Shown: piece by piece, positions 9,537 through 18,032 of the stretch
Layout: each line of letters starts with the position of its first letter
How positions within the stretch are numbered: the first letter of the stretch is position 1
Origin: CAYGYG01 sp964354155
Lineage (GTDB): Bacteria; Hydrothermota; Tepidihabitantia; SM23-42; CAYGYG01
Assembly: GCA_964354155.1 (NCBI GenBank)
Contig: CAYGYG010000003.1
Coordinates: forward strand, 76,756-140,755
Length of the DNA: 64,000 nucleotides
Direction: 5' to 3'
Notes under the pieces: model-generated
Seen by the model: the letters and a program-made list of their open reading frames with translations, nothing else
The model's database searches: none
Told to the model about the DNA's origin: nothing
Translations under genes and position numbers: made by a program

Positions 9537-10712
9537 TTACGCTCCTTTTCTGGTCCACAGAGTATTGGATCTGACGCTGTTCGGATAACTCCTGCCTGCA
9601 CCAATGTGATTGCTGAGAATGTCGGTAATACGAACCGCGGCCTTGCCATCACCAAATGGGTTAATCCTCGATCTCCTCCGCGCGGCTCCAATGGCATTGG
9701 TCGGGCTCCGCAGCGTTGCCCCTCGGATGGCATTTTGATTTGTTCCGACGATTCGCGCCGTTCCTGCCGTTACGGCCTCCGGGCGTTCGGTGACATCGCG
9801 CAGGACTAAGACCGGCTTACCGAGAGAGGGAGCTTCTTCCTGAATGCCGCCGGAGTCGGTAAGGATGAGATATGCGCGCTTCATCAGGTGGCAGAAGACT
9901 TCGTAACGTACTGGTGGAATCAGATGGATATTCCTGACATTGCCGAGAATTCGGTGGGCCGGTATCTTGACATTAGGATTGGGATGAACCGGATAGATGA
10001 TCTCGACATCGGGTCTGCTCTGGGCGATCTGCCTGATCGCCCGGAAAATGTTTTGCATCGGCTTGCCGAAATTCTCCCGGCGATGGCACGTAACCAGGAT
10101 GATCTTCTTCTTGGGGTCGATTCTCTGGAGAATCGGTATCCTCACTTTCTTTGTTTTCTTGAGAACGTAGAACAGGGCATCGATCACGGTATTGCCGGTC
10201 ACAAAAATACTCTTGCTCGGGATTCCTTCCCTCAGGAGATTTTCCCGTGCCCTTTTCGTCGGCGCAAAGTGCAGATCGGCAATGACCGAAGTCATCTGCC
10301 GGTTGATTTCTTCGGGGAAGGGAGCGTACTTATTGTGCGTGCGCAGACCGGCCTCGACATGGCCCACCTTGATTTTTAGATAGTAGGCCGCCAGCGCGGT
10401 TGCCATTGTCGTAGTGGTGTCTCCCTGGACAAGCACCATGTCGGGCTTTTCGCGCAGCAGGACAGGCTTTATCCTCTTAAGCACGAGTTGGGTTATCTCG
10501 AAAGGCGTCTGCTTCCGCTGCATAATGTCGAGGTCATAATCGGGCCGGATTCTGAAAAGCTGCAGCAGATCATCAAGCATCTCGCGATGCTGGGCAGTCA
10601 CACAGACAATCGTTTTGAACTTCTTTGGGTATTTCTTCAATTCCAAAACGACCGGAGCCATTTTAATTGCTTCAGGTCTTGTTCCGAAGACGAGGAGAAC
10701 CTTTTTTCTCAT
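9537..10712 (-). CDS. wecB: UDP-N-acetylglucosamine 2-epimerase (non-hydrolysing)
   Basis: 391 residues, close to the family length. It interconverts UDP-GlcNAc and UDP-ManNAc in the cytoplasm, supplying ManNAc-type precursors. Diagnostic motifs in order: FGTRPEAIKMAPV, GDTTTT (catalytic Asp), HVEAGLRT (Glu), PEEINR (Glu), CHRRENFG (His) and SGGIQEEAPSLGKPVL near the C-terminus, so all catalytic residues known from WecB are present. It is separated from the upstream Wza gene by a 226-base gap holding a palindromic repeat, and its stop overlaps the ribosome site of Wzz. The long, Arg-rich C-terminal tail after TERPEAV is slightly unusual. Confidence 0.93.
   Translation of the reverse strand: MRKKVLLVFGTRPEAIKMAPVVLELKKYPKKFKTIVCVTAQHREMLDDLLQLFRIRPDYDLDIMQRKQTPFEITQLVLKRIKPVLLREKPDMVLVQGDTTTTMATALAAYYLKIKVGHVEAGLRTHNKYAPFPEEINRQMTSVIADLHFAPTKRARENLLREGIPSKSIFVTGNTVIDALFYVLKKTKKVRIPILQRIDPKKKIILVTCHRRENFGKPMQNIFRAIRQIAQSRPDVEIIYPVHPNPNVKIPAHRILGNVRNIHLIPPVRYEVFCHLMKRAYLILTDSGGIQEEAPSLGKPVLVLRDVTERPEAVTAGTARIVGTNQNAIRGATLRSPTNAIGAARRRSRINPFGDGKAAVRITDILSNHIGAGRSYPNSVRSNTLWTRKGA
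9542..9548 (-). promoter_or_regulatory. Shine-Dalgarno site for the Wzz TTG start
   Basis: AAAGGAG on the minus strand lies in the last WecB codons, six bases before TTG 9535. The same stop-one base-TTG arrangement is used at 1081. Confidence 0.65.
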
Positions 10713-10736
10713 ATCAGCTTAGGTCGGTTACTAAAC

Positions 10737-10883
10737 GGAGCATAAAATACTTTACATCCGTGAAGCACTTCGTCTGTCACCCTGAGTCCGCCTCAGGCGG
10801 ACGAAGGGTCTCTGAAAGTAGCACGTGAGATTCTTCACTTCGTTCAGAATGACACCCACTTCATGTAAAGTATATTCCGCTCC
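10737..10883. repeat. MITE-like palindromic element between wecB and the Wza gene
   Basis: Outer inverted arms at about 10737-10758 and 10863-10883 share ACTTTACAT and the GGAGC end. Inner arms GTCACCCTGA (10776) and TCAGAATGAC (10844) are nested inside. The whole 147 bp can fold into one hairpin. No ORF inside is convincing. It fills most of the gap and may affect readthrough within the polysaccharide operon. Confidence 0.6.
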
Positions 10884-10938
10884 GAGTAGTAATGGTCGGA
10901 TGGGGCGATAGGGAAAATTCACCGGTGTGTCGTTACTG

Positions 10939-12231
10939 CTACTTGGAGAGCGTGAGGTACGACACGAGCAACGTCGCGCCAACGCTTGCGATGTAAACGT
11001 AGTCCTGCCAGAATTTGAGCAGGACCCGGGGAACTACAATCTCGTCGCCTGGTTCAACAAGGGGATTCTTACCGTAGCCGTACTTCTTGTTGCCGCGCTT
11101 GAGTTTCGCTCCGCGACGGTACGCTTCGGTCTTCACTCCGGCCATGGCAATGTAGTCGCTCATTCTCATGTTGGGTTGATATGGGAATGGCCCAGGGTGC
11201 TCGACCTCGCCGAGAACGTAGACGTACGAATGCTTGGAAGGTATGACAATGATATCTCCATTGCCCAATGTAATATCCTTCTCAACTTTCTTGTTGACCA
11301 TGATCTCATACAGATCGATGGGCATCTTTTGTCGTTCGGTCCCCCCCGGCTTCAGTCGTTCGATATACGATGCACTCAGGTCGGCCCAGGGGGTGACTCC
11401 ACCGGCGCGGGTGACCAAATCAGATATTCTGTCCCCTTCCTTAAGCTCGTAGATGCCTTCGCTAATTCTTTCTCTTTCCGTGGTCATTGCGGAGAAGCGC
11501 AGCTCGTATGCGCCGCGGCCAAAAATCGCACCTTTGACCGTCACCATACCTTTAATTTGCGGCACGATAACTAAATCACCGTCTTGCACATAGGGATTTA
11601 CTGACAAGTCACCGGCCGATTCGAACTTCTCCAGATCGACCAGGATCTCTGTCTTGTCACCTCGAAGCACCCTTATCGTGCTCTTTGATCCGGTTGCAGT
11701 CAAGCCGCCTGAGCGCTTGAGGATTTCTGATATCCGGTCGACCGGTGAAGCATACACCACTCCCGGCTGGCGAACTTCCCCAGAAATGAAGACGTTGAAA
11801 GTCCGCATGCCGACCAGAGTCAACTTGACGGACACGTTCTTAAAATACTTTTTGAAGACCCGGGTTAGAGAATCTTCGGCCTGTTTAATCGATAGCCCGC
11901 TTAGATAGACGGCATCGATGATTTCGGTCTTCTTGGTTTCGCCCAATACCGGCGAGTAAGTGCTTCCCACGGGTAAAACGATAATAGCTTTGCCTTCGTA
12001 GGTGACTGTGAACGCGTAGGTGTAGTTGGTTCCACCCATGATCGTGGTTAGGCACTCATCCCCAGGCATGAGGATGTATTCTGCTGAAATTACAGGTCGT
12101 TCGAGCGCTCCCTGGCCAGGCGAACCTGTGGTCGGTGTTCCCGACCCGGTTCCAGGTGCTCCCGTGCTTGGACCTCCTATGCCAGGCACCTGACCAAGAA
12201 GGAAAAGACCTGCGATGATGGAAATAGTCAT
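10939..12231 (-). CDS. Polysaccharide export protein, Wza/SLBB type
   Basis: 430 residues. A short hydrophobic N-terminus (MTISIIAGLFLLGQ) acts as signal or anchor, followed by a Gly/Thr/Pro-rich linker to about residue 42. Then a poly-export (PES) domain with YILMPGDECL and SIKQAEDSLTRVF, and three SLBB-like beta-grasp domains (VFISGEVRQPGVV, TVKGAIFGRGAYEL, VYVLGEVEHPGPFPY). A final hydrophobic helix (YVYIASVGATLLVSYLTL) parallels the outer-membrane-spanning C-terminal helix of Wza. It should form the export channel for the glycan made by this locus. No lipobox Cys is present near the N-terminus. Its own promoter predicts a leaderless mRNA. Confidence 0.88.
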   Translation of the reverse strand: MTISIIAGLFLLGQVPGIGGPSTGAPGTGSGTPTTGSPGQGALERPVISAEYILMPGDECLTTIMGGTNYTYAFTVTYEGKAIIVLPVGSTYSPVLGETKKTEIIDAVYLSGLSIKQAEDSLTRVFKKYFKNVSVKLTLVGMRTFNVFISGEVRQPGVVYASPVDRISEILKRSGGLTATGSKSTIRVLRGDKTEILVDLEKFESAGDLSVNPYVQDGDLVIVPQIKGMVTVKGAIFGRGAYELRFSAMTTERERISEGIYELKEGDRISDLVTRAGGVTPWADLSASYIERLKPGGTERQKMPIDLYEIMVNKKVEKDITLGNGDIIVIPSKHSYVYVLGEVEHPGPFPYQPNMRMSDYIAMAGVKTEAYRRGAKLKRGNKKYGYGKNPLVEPGDEIVVPRVLLKFWQDYVYIASVGATLLVSYLTLSK

Positions 12232-12238
12232 GTCGGCT

Positions 12239-12266
12239 ATTATAGCCTAAAAAGAACCCAAGTCAA
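12239..12266 (-). promoter_or_regulatory. Promoter of the polysaccharide operon
   Basis: TTGACT (12261-12266) and TATAAT (12239-12244), 16-bp spacer, ending seven bases before ATG 12231. Leaderless transcript predicted. Confidence 0.75.
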
Positions 12267-12420
12267 GATAGATTAGACAAATTCCGCGAATGGCAGCGAA
12301 TCTGGTGAACAGCCACCGTGATGAATCGAGAACTCCATCATGAGGAGTGCGGTGGGATGCCTTTCTTCAAACCTATGGCCTTTTAGGATTTAGGGTTTCG
12401 TATTTCGAGCTTCAAGGAAA

Positions 12421-12494
<74 letters not shown>

Positions 12495-12838
12495 GGGTGG
12501 CACATCAAACATCAAAGAGCAAATATCAAATATGCACGTAGATAAAGAAGAACAGCCTGAGAAGCAAAGCAAACAGCAAAAAGCAAAAAGTAATCAGAAA
12601 CAACGAGCCGATACGGCACAATATAATCAGAAAACGGGAGTTGTCAAGGATTGGAAGCGAGAGTAGTCACCCCGGTTCTTCTTACGTTCTGAATCGCTGT
12701 AATCGTCCACCCGGTTAGAAGCCTCGGGACTTAACGAACAAAGTATACGTGAAGTTTCAAAGAGTGCGTCTGCAATCATACGAAATTCCGCCGGTCGCGT
12801 TCGGGTCTTCTAATGGGGTAAATCGCCGTAATCGCTGC
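12495..12838. other. Intergenic region with tRNA-Ile promoter
   Basis: 344 bases without a convincing gene. It holds the tRNA-Ile leader, an A-rich stretch at 12505-12600 with repeated caaa/tcaaa motifs, the tRNA promoter at 12620-12647, and a short duplicated phrase around aatcgc-gtaatcg (12702 and 12821). The rest shows nothing recognisable. Confidence 0.5.
12620..12647 (-). promoter_or_regulatory. Promoter for tRNA-Ile
   Basis: TTGACA (12642-12647) and TATATT (12620-12625) with 16-bp spacing on the minus strand. The predicted start near 12613 gives a leader of about 120 bases before the tRNA. Confidence 0.6.
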
Positions 12839-14245
12839 TTACAGTCCGAAGAAGTACCGGATCCGGTCGAACAGCGTCTTGGCGGTCTTCAGTTCTTCTT
12901 CCTTCGTCAACCGCTGTTTCTTGGCCAGCAGGTCCTCTTGGCGTTCCGCCAGCATCCGGCTCAAGGATTCGGCCAGAGCCGGGTTCTTGAGGAGGATTTC
13001 CCGGAAACCTTTCTTGTCAATGACCATCACGTCGAGCCTGGTCTTGGCCCGGACTGTTGCCGAGCGCCGTTCACCGGTCAGAAGTGACATTTCGCCGAAG
13101 ACCGAGCCGGCTTTGAGTTCATTGATCAGCTTGGCATCGCCTGATTCATCAAGATGGAGCACTTCGGCCTCGCCCGCGGTGATGATGTAGAGGCAGTTAC
13201 CTTCATCGCCTTGGTGAACCACCGTTTCGGCTTCGGCGTAGTGCTCGAGCCGGGCACGACTGGCCAACGCCGTCACTTCCTCGTCAGTCAGGATCTTGAG
13301 AACCTGGATTTTCCTCACGAACGCTTCCTTGTCGACATCGGCCGCTGTGACCGCCTCTTTGAGATAGACGGTTCGGATCGGGAACGGTATCTCAATCCCT
13401 TCGCGGCGGAACGTGTACCAGATTTTGGTACTGACGGCGTCTTCTGTCTCCAGATAGTCCTCATACCGGTCAATCCAGAAACGCAGCTCGTAGACGATGG
13501 CGTGATCGCCGAACTCAACGAGATCAACATCCGGACTGGGCGATTTGAGGGCTTTGTCCACATCCCGCACCGCATCGAGCAAAGCATTTCTGACGAAATC
13601 GGGCGCGAACTGATACCCGACACCGACGCGCACCGAGCGGCGGAGCAATGGGTCCGGGTACGAATAGTTGATAATCTCCTGCCGCGACACCATTGAGTTG
13701 GGTACGATTACCGTCCTGTTATCCAGGGTCTTGATGTAGACCGCACGCCAGTTGATCTTGGAGATCTTGCCGGTCTGGTTGGCGATCGATACCCACTCGC
13801 CGATCTTAAAAGGCCGTTCGATGCTGAAGACGATGCCGTAAAAGAGGCTTGAGAGAATATCCTGCAGGGCAAATCCGATGACCGCGGTCAGTACTGCCGA
13901 TGAGATGACCAGTCCGGTCAGTTTGACCCCGACCAGGGTATTGATGAGAACCAAGAAGATGACAACAAGGAGGACGATTTCGACCAGGACGGTCGGCAGG
14001 GGAGGGGTCTTGAGCTTGAGGCAGAAGATCTTGGAGACGAGACGGAGCACGAACAGCACGGAAGCCAAAAGGGCCAGGAAGAAGCCGAAAGCCTGGAATT
14101 GCTCGGGCAGCCAGGGCATGATTGCCCACAGCACCGACACGAAATGCAGAATATGGGAGATGGCACGAAACGCCCGGATCTTCGCCAGCAAAAACCGGCC
14201 AACCTGGATCACGACTAATATAATGATTGAATAGATTATTGTCAT
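12839..14245 (-). CDS. MscS-family mechanosensitive channel with C-terminal cyclic-nucleotide-binding domain
   Basis: 468 residues. Four to five membrane helices occupy residues 1-125; the pore helix and start of the beta domain read AVLTAVIGFALQDILSSLF and FKIGEWVSI, the most conserved part of MscS. The cytoplasmic vestibule runs to about residue 300. A cNMP-binding fold follows (about 305-435) with FGEMSLLTGERRSATV, which has both the Glu and the Arg that contact the cyclic phosphate in CAP-family sites. The protein therefore resembles bacterial cyclic-nucleotide-gated MscS channels. TAGGAG lies shortly before ATG 14245. No obvious promoter was found; the 262-base upstream gap contains two low-complexity tracts. 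Confidence 0.9.
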   Translation of the reverse strand: MTIIYSIIILVVIQVGRFLLAKIRAFRAISHILHFVSVLWAIMPWLPEQFQAFGFFLALLASVLFVLRLVSKIFCLKLKTPPLPTVLVEIVLLVVIFLVLINTLVGVKLTGLVISSAVLTAVIGFALQDILSSLFYGIVFSIERPFKIGEWVSIANQTGKISKINWRAVYIKTLDNRTVIVPNSMVSRQEIINYSYPDPLLRRSVRVGVGYQFAPDFVRNALLDAVRDVDKALKSPSPDVDLVEFGDHAIVYELRFWIDRYEDYLETEDAVSTKIWYTFRREGIEIPFPIRTVYLKEAVTAADVDKEAFVRKIQVLKILTDEEVTALASRARLEHYAEAETVVHQGDEGNCLYIITAGEAEVLHLDESGDAKLINELKAGSVFGEMSLLTGERRSATVRAKTRLDVMVIDKKGFREILLKNPALAESLSRMLAERQEDLLAKKQRLTKEEELKTAKTLFDRIRYFFGL

Positions 14246-14358
14246 CAGGCTCCTAAACTTGCGTTATCGCAGTATCTGACGTCCGCCTTCTGACTCGACC
14301 GGCACCGGCTGAACGATGACTCGCCGGCTTTCAGACCGATCGACAGAAAGAGATCTAA

Positions 14359-14393
14359 TCTCGCTACTCGTTTCTCGCAACTCGCTACTTCTA
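14359..14393. repeat. Low-complexity ctcgctact tract, copy 1
   Basis: Irregular repetition of ctcgctact/ctcgcaact units. The same vocabulary recurs at 14482-14515, 30553-30586 and within the repeat-protein genes. Confidence 0.6.
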
Positions 14394-14481
14394 AGGGGCA
14401 ATTCACGTTGAAAACCACGGCCTGAGGGTAATTGCCCTGCATTTACGGACGCTTGATGGCTCGATTGCCCGATTGCTCATC

Positions 14482-14515
14482 GTTCTCGCTACTTCCTTCT
14501 CTACTCGCTACTCCC
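14482..14515. repeat. Low-complexity ctcgctact tract, copy 2, overlapping a stop codon
   Basis: Units ctcgctact and ctactcgctact. On the minus strand it reads as GAGTAG repeats and supplies the TAG stop of the DUF1015 gene at 14508-14510. Confidence 0.6.
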
Positions 14516-15797
14516 CGCTGGCCATGTCGTAGAAGACCAAACCCGAGAGCATCTTGGGGAAAAAGTCGGTCGACTTCTGCGGCATCCGGTCGCGCTGTTC
14601 AGCCACAGCCTTGACCTGTCCGGGTTTGGTGGAGTTCATCAGGAAGCAGAACTGGAAGTCGCCTTTCTTGACGTGCTCAATCGTCTTTTCGATGCCGCGC
14701 TCGTACTTGACGTGATTCTCAATTTCCTCCGGTTTGATCCCAAGCAAGCTTTCAATCAAAACCGTATGGAGTATGACCACGTCGAGACCGCGGTATTCGT
14801 CGGTTTTGCCGGGCAGCATTTTGGTCAGAGCGCCCGTATCTTTGAGTTTAAGCAAGTAGGCGCCCGGCTGAGAATACAAACCGATCGCCTTTTCCCGTGC
14901 GGCCTGAAGCTCGCGGCCAATCTCTTGCTCACTACTCTTCTTGACGTCGAAGTACGGCTCGACGGTTTTGATGAATCTGCCAAGATCGAACCCCTCGATA
15001 TTCTTGATCAGGCGATGCGTAGGAAGGATGACCAATCCCGGATCTTCGAGGTTCACCAGGGCAACCAGTCGGTAATTATACGGTTCATTACCCGAGTGCT
15101 TCGGGTTCTGGCTTGCCCGCTCAGCGGCGTAGCTGAACGAGGTTTCGTAGCGGTGGTGACCGTCGGCAATGACCATGATGGAGTTTTTGAGTACGGACTG
15201 GGCCTTAGTAATCGGTTGGGGATCAGCCACCTGCCAGACCTGGTGGTGAAGGCCGGTCTCGTCGGCGAAATCCATCAGGGGCGGCTTCTTCCAGTTGGGT
15301 TCGAGCAGTTTGCCCAGTTCGTTTCTCGGATCAGTGTAGAGCAAGAAGACATACTCAAGATTCTTCTGGGTGATGCGCATCAGATTGAGACGATCGGCTT
15401 TGGGTTTTGAAAGGGTTCGTTCATGGGGGAGGATGTTTCCCTTGCCGAGTTCCTCGAGCTTGAGTAAGGCGATGAGAGCTGTGCGTTGATACTGGTTCTT
15501 GTCGATAATGAAGGACTGCCGGTAGGGGTAGATGGATGGTTTATCGTCCTTCATGAAGATGCCTTCTTTCAACCAGGTCTCACCGAAGTTCTTCGCGTCC
15601 CGGTACTCTTTTTCACGATCATGGCCGGCCGACTCTTTCGTAAGAATGAGCCGCACGTAATTGTAAGGACTGGACTTCTTGTATTCCTGCTCCATGGACT
15701 CGCTGATCTGGTCGTAGGGCTGGGTTGTGACCGAAGCCAGGTCAGGCACCTTCCCAGGGTTGTAGCGGATTCCGGAAAAGGGTTTTATTTCAGGCAT
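14508..15797 (-). CDS. DUF1015 family protein
   Basis: 429 residues, the family's usual length. It opens with PEIKPFSGIRYNPGKV and carries the family signature IADGHHRYETSFSYAAE near residues 210-226. The biochemical role is not established; in many genomes the gene sits next to serA, as here, which suggests a link to serine metabolism (inference). ATG 15797 is preceded by AAAGGAG at five bases. The C-terminal residues and stop lie in a low-complexity tract, so the last few residues may not be native to the family. It follows serA on the same strand after a 152-base gap with a strong hairpin. Confidence 0.88.
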   Translation of the reverse strand: MPEIKPFSGIRYNPGKVPDLASVTTQPYDQISESMEQEYKKSSPYNYVRLILTKESAGHDREKEYRDAKNFGETWLKEGIFMKDDKPSIYPYRQSFIIDKNQYQRTALIALLKLEELGKGNILPHERTLSKPKADRLNLMRITQKNLEYVFLLYTDPRNELGKLLEPNWKKPPLMDFADETGLHHQVWQVADPQPITKAQSVLKNSIMVIADGHHRYETSFSYAAERASQNPKHSGNEPYNYRLVALVNLEDPGLVILPTHRLIKNIEGFDLGRFIKTVEPYFDVKKSSEQEIGRELQAAREKAIGLYSQPGAYLLKLKDTGALTKMLPGKTDEYRGLDVVILHTVLIESLLGIKPEEIENHVKYERGIEKTIEHVKKGDFQFCFLMNSTKPGQVKAVAEQRDRMPQKSTDFFPKMLSGLVFYDMASGE

Positions 15798-15899
15798 CTC
15801 ATCTCCTTTCTCTCCGACACCACTGTGTCCCCCTACGGGGCCGTGGCCTTAGGGAGATACATTCGTGCAATCTTAATGGCATCATGTTTGGCAAGACTG

Positions 15900-15927
15900 C
15901 TCCAGCCGCCCTTGAGGGCGGCTGGAG
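15900..15927. terminator. Strong hairpin downstream of serA
   Basis: Twelve-base perfectly paired arms (CTCCAGCCGCCC / GGGCGGCTGGAG) around a TTGA loop, 22 bases past the serA stop. No T-run follows on either strand, so it is either an unusual terminator or an mRNA-stabilising structure between serA and DUF1015. Confidence 0.5.
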
Positions 15928-15949
15928 TTCAATCAATAGACGGTGTTTG

Positions 15950-16855
15950 CTACTTTGCCTTCTTGAGGGCGTCTCCGACCAGCTCGGCGATCTGGACGCC
16001 GGCCCGGAACTGCCCTTCTTCAGTCTGGGCACCGATATGCGGAGCTGCGATTACTTGCTCAAGTGAGAAGAGCTTGTTTTCCTTGGCCGGCTCAGTCTCG
16101 TAGACATCGGTGGCCGCAACGCGCACCTTGCCGCCGACAATTGCGTCATAGAGGGCATTCTCGTCGACCACCCCGCCCCGTGCACAGTTGATGATAATAA
16201 CCCCGGTCTTCATCTTGTCAAAGGCCGCCTTGTTGAGAATATGGGTGGTATCCGGCGTCTTCGGTATGTGCAGCGAGATGTAGTCGGACTGTTTCAATAC
16301 CGTGTCGAGATCGACGATTTTCGCGATGTCGTGTGTCTTGACCGCGGGGTCAACCGCAATGACCTCCATGCCCATGGCTTTGGCGCGCTTGGCCAACTCG
16401 GTGCCGATTCGGCCCACGCCGATCAAACCAAGGGTCTTACCGTAGAGTTCGAAGCCGTGGAACTTCTTCTTCTCCCATTTGCCGGCTTTGGTTGAGGCGG
16501 TGGCTTGGGGCAGCATTCTTGCCGCACCGAGCATCATCCCCAATGCCAGCTCGGCAACCGAGATCGATGTCGCGGCTGGTGTATTGACGACCTTGATGTT
16601 CTTGGCCTTGGCCGTTTCCTTATCGACATTGTCAAGGCCGACGCCCGCCCGGCCGATGACCTTGAGGTTCTTGCCGGCTTCGATGACTTCCTTCGTAACT
16701 TTCGTGGCACCGCGGACGATGATCGCATCGTATTCGGGAATCGTCTTGATCAGCTCATCCGGCGGCAGACCGGGCTTCTCGTCGACCGTGAATCCGCCCT
16801 TCTTGAGCAGGGCAACACCTTCTTTGGCGATTGGATCAGATATGAGTACTTTCAT
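15950..16855 (-). CDS. serA: D-3-phosphoglycerate dehydrogenase, short form
   Basis: 301 residues: NAD-binding and substrate domains only, with no C-terminal ACT regulatory domain. It oxidises 3-phosphoglycerate to 3-phosphohydroxypyruvate, the first serine-synthesis step. Seen: VIGRAGVGLDNVD, the dinucleotide fold GLIGVGRIGTELAK (near 140-155), NCARGGVVDENAL (catalytic Arg region), a Glu in VYETEPA and the PHIGAQTEEG His motif. Other 2-hydroxyacid dehydrogenases share these residues, but the adjacent aminotransferase supports the serine pathway. Nine bases follow the aminotransferase stop, so the two are co-transcribed. Absence of ACT implies no serine feedback through that domain. Confidence 0.87.
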   Translation of the reverse strand: MKVLISDPIAKEGVALLKKGGFTVDEKPGLPPDELIKTIPEYDAIIVRGATKVTKEVIEAGKNLKVIGRAGVGLDNVDKETAKAKNIKVVNTPAATSISVAELALGMMLGAARMLPQATASTKAGKWEKKKFHGFELYGKTLGLIGVGRIGTELAKRAKAMGMEVIAVDPAVKTHDIAKIVDLDTVLKQSDYISLHIPKTPDTTHILNKAAFDKMKTGVIIINCARGGVVDENALYDAIVGGKVRVAATDVYETEPAKENKLFSLEQVIAAPHIGAQTEEGQFRAGVQIAELVGDALKKAK

Positions 16856-16864
16856 CTCGACTCC

Positions 16865-17935
16865 TTATGACAGTTTCAGAATTTCGTTGATATTCTTGAT
16901 CAGGTCCTTGGTCTCGTCCAGGGTCAGGTCGCCCATGTGTGCGATGCGGAACGTTTTCTCCTTCAGGTCGCCGTAACCGTTAGAAATCGCATAACCGCGG
17001 GTACCCAGTTCTTTGTTAAGATCGGCAACGACGATGCCGCGCGTATTCGTAACGGTGGTCAGAGTCACGGACTCATAACCAGGCTCAGGGAATAGCGCGA
17101 AGTATTTCTTGGCCCAATCTCTGACGTACTTTGCCATATCAAGGTGCCGTTTATAGCGGTTTTCCATGCCTTCAGCGAACATCCGGTCCATCTGTTTGTC
17201 CATGGCGTAGATCAGACTGATGGCCGGTGTGGTTGGGGTCTGGCGGTCCTTCTCGTAGCGCTTGAGCATCGCGTCGAAATCGAAATAGTAACCGCGATCG
17301 GTAATCGTCTTGGTTTTCTCCAGGGCGCGTGGCGATACGGAACATACCGCCAGGCCAGGCGGCAGGGCAAAACACTTCTGGGAACTGGCGATACAGACGT
17401 CGATACCCAACTTGTCGATTTCGATCTTGTCGCCCATCATTGAGCTGACCGTGTCGACGAGCCAGAGGACACCAGGATACTTTTTCATTACCTGGGCAAT
17501 CTGCTCGATCGGCGCCCGGACTCCGGTCGACGTCTCATTCTGAACCAGCGCGACTGCTTCATACTTGCCGGTCTTGAGTCTTTCTTCGATCATTTCCGGT
17601 TTTATCGCCTTGCCCCAGTCGACCGACATCGATTCGGCTTTCTTGCCACAGGCCTTCGCGATTTTGAACCAGCGGTCGCTGAATGAGCCATTGACACAAC
17701 AGAGAACGCTTTCCTTGACGCAGTTGCGGATTGAGCCTTCCATGACACCGGTGCCCGATGATGTGAAGACGATGACGTGATTCTGGGTATTGAGCGCTTT
17801 CTTGATCTTGTTGATGACACCTTCGTACAGATTGCCGAAATCCTTCATCCGGTGGCCGATCATGGGTTTAGCCTGGGCCTGAAGGACTTCTTCCCGCACC
17901 TCGGTGGGTCCGGGGATGAATAGCTTCTTATGCAT
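16865..17935 (-). CDS. Class V aminotransferase, serine-pyruvate/alanine-glyoxylate type
   Basis: 356 residues, PLP fold type I. It begins HKKLFIPGPTEVREEVL, typical of the SPT/AGT subfamily; the PLP Lys is in SSQKCFALPPG (Lys187), preceded by LVDTVSSMMG. Chemically it transfers amino groups among Ser, Ala, Gly and keto acids. Placed directly upstream of serA, it likely acts as the phosphoserine or serine aminotransferase of this operon, a known non-SerC solution in archaea and some deep bacteria (inference). ATG 17935 has AAGGAGG a few bases upstream. Confidence 0.87.
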   Translation of the reverse strand: MHKKLFIPGPTEVREEVLQAQAKPMIGHRMKDFGNLYEGVINKIKKALNTQNHVIVFTSSGTGVMEGSIRNCVKESVLCCVNGSFSDRWFKIAKACGKKAESMSVDWGKAIKPEMIEERLKTGKYEAVALVQNETSTGVRAPIEQIAQVMKKYPGVLWLVDTVSSMMGDKIEIDKLGIDVCIASSQKCFALPPGLAVCSVSPRALEKTKTITDRGYYFDFDAMLKRYEKDRQTPTTPAISLIYAMDKQMDRMFAEGMENRYKRHLDMAKYVRDWAKKYFALFPEPGYESVTLTTVTNTRGIVVADLNKELGTRGYAISNGYGDLKEKTFRIAHMGDLTLDETKDLIKNINEILKLS

Positions 17936-18032
17936 TTTTCCTCCTTGGGTATGAAATCAAGTTTGACCGCATCTTTCCGTCACCTTTGTTTGCTTTGAAT
18001 GGTATGACGCCATGACCTCATTGCGTCGACTA

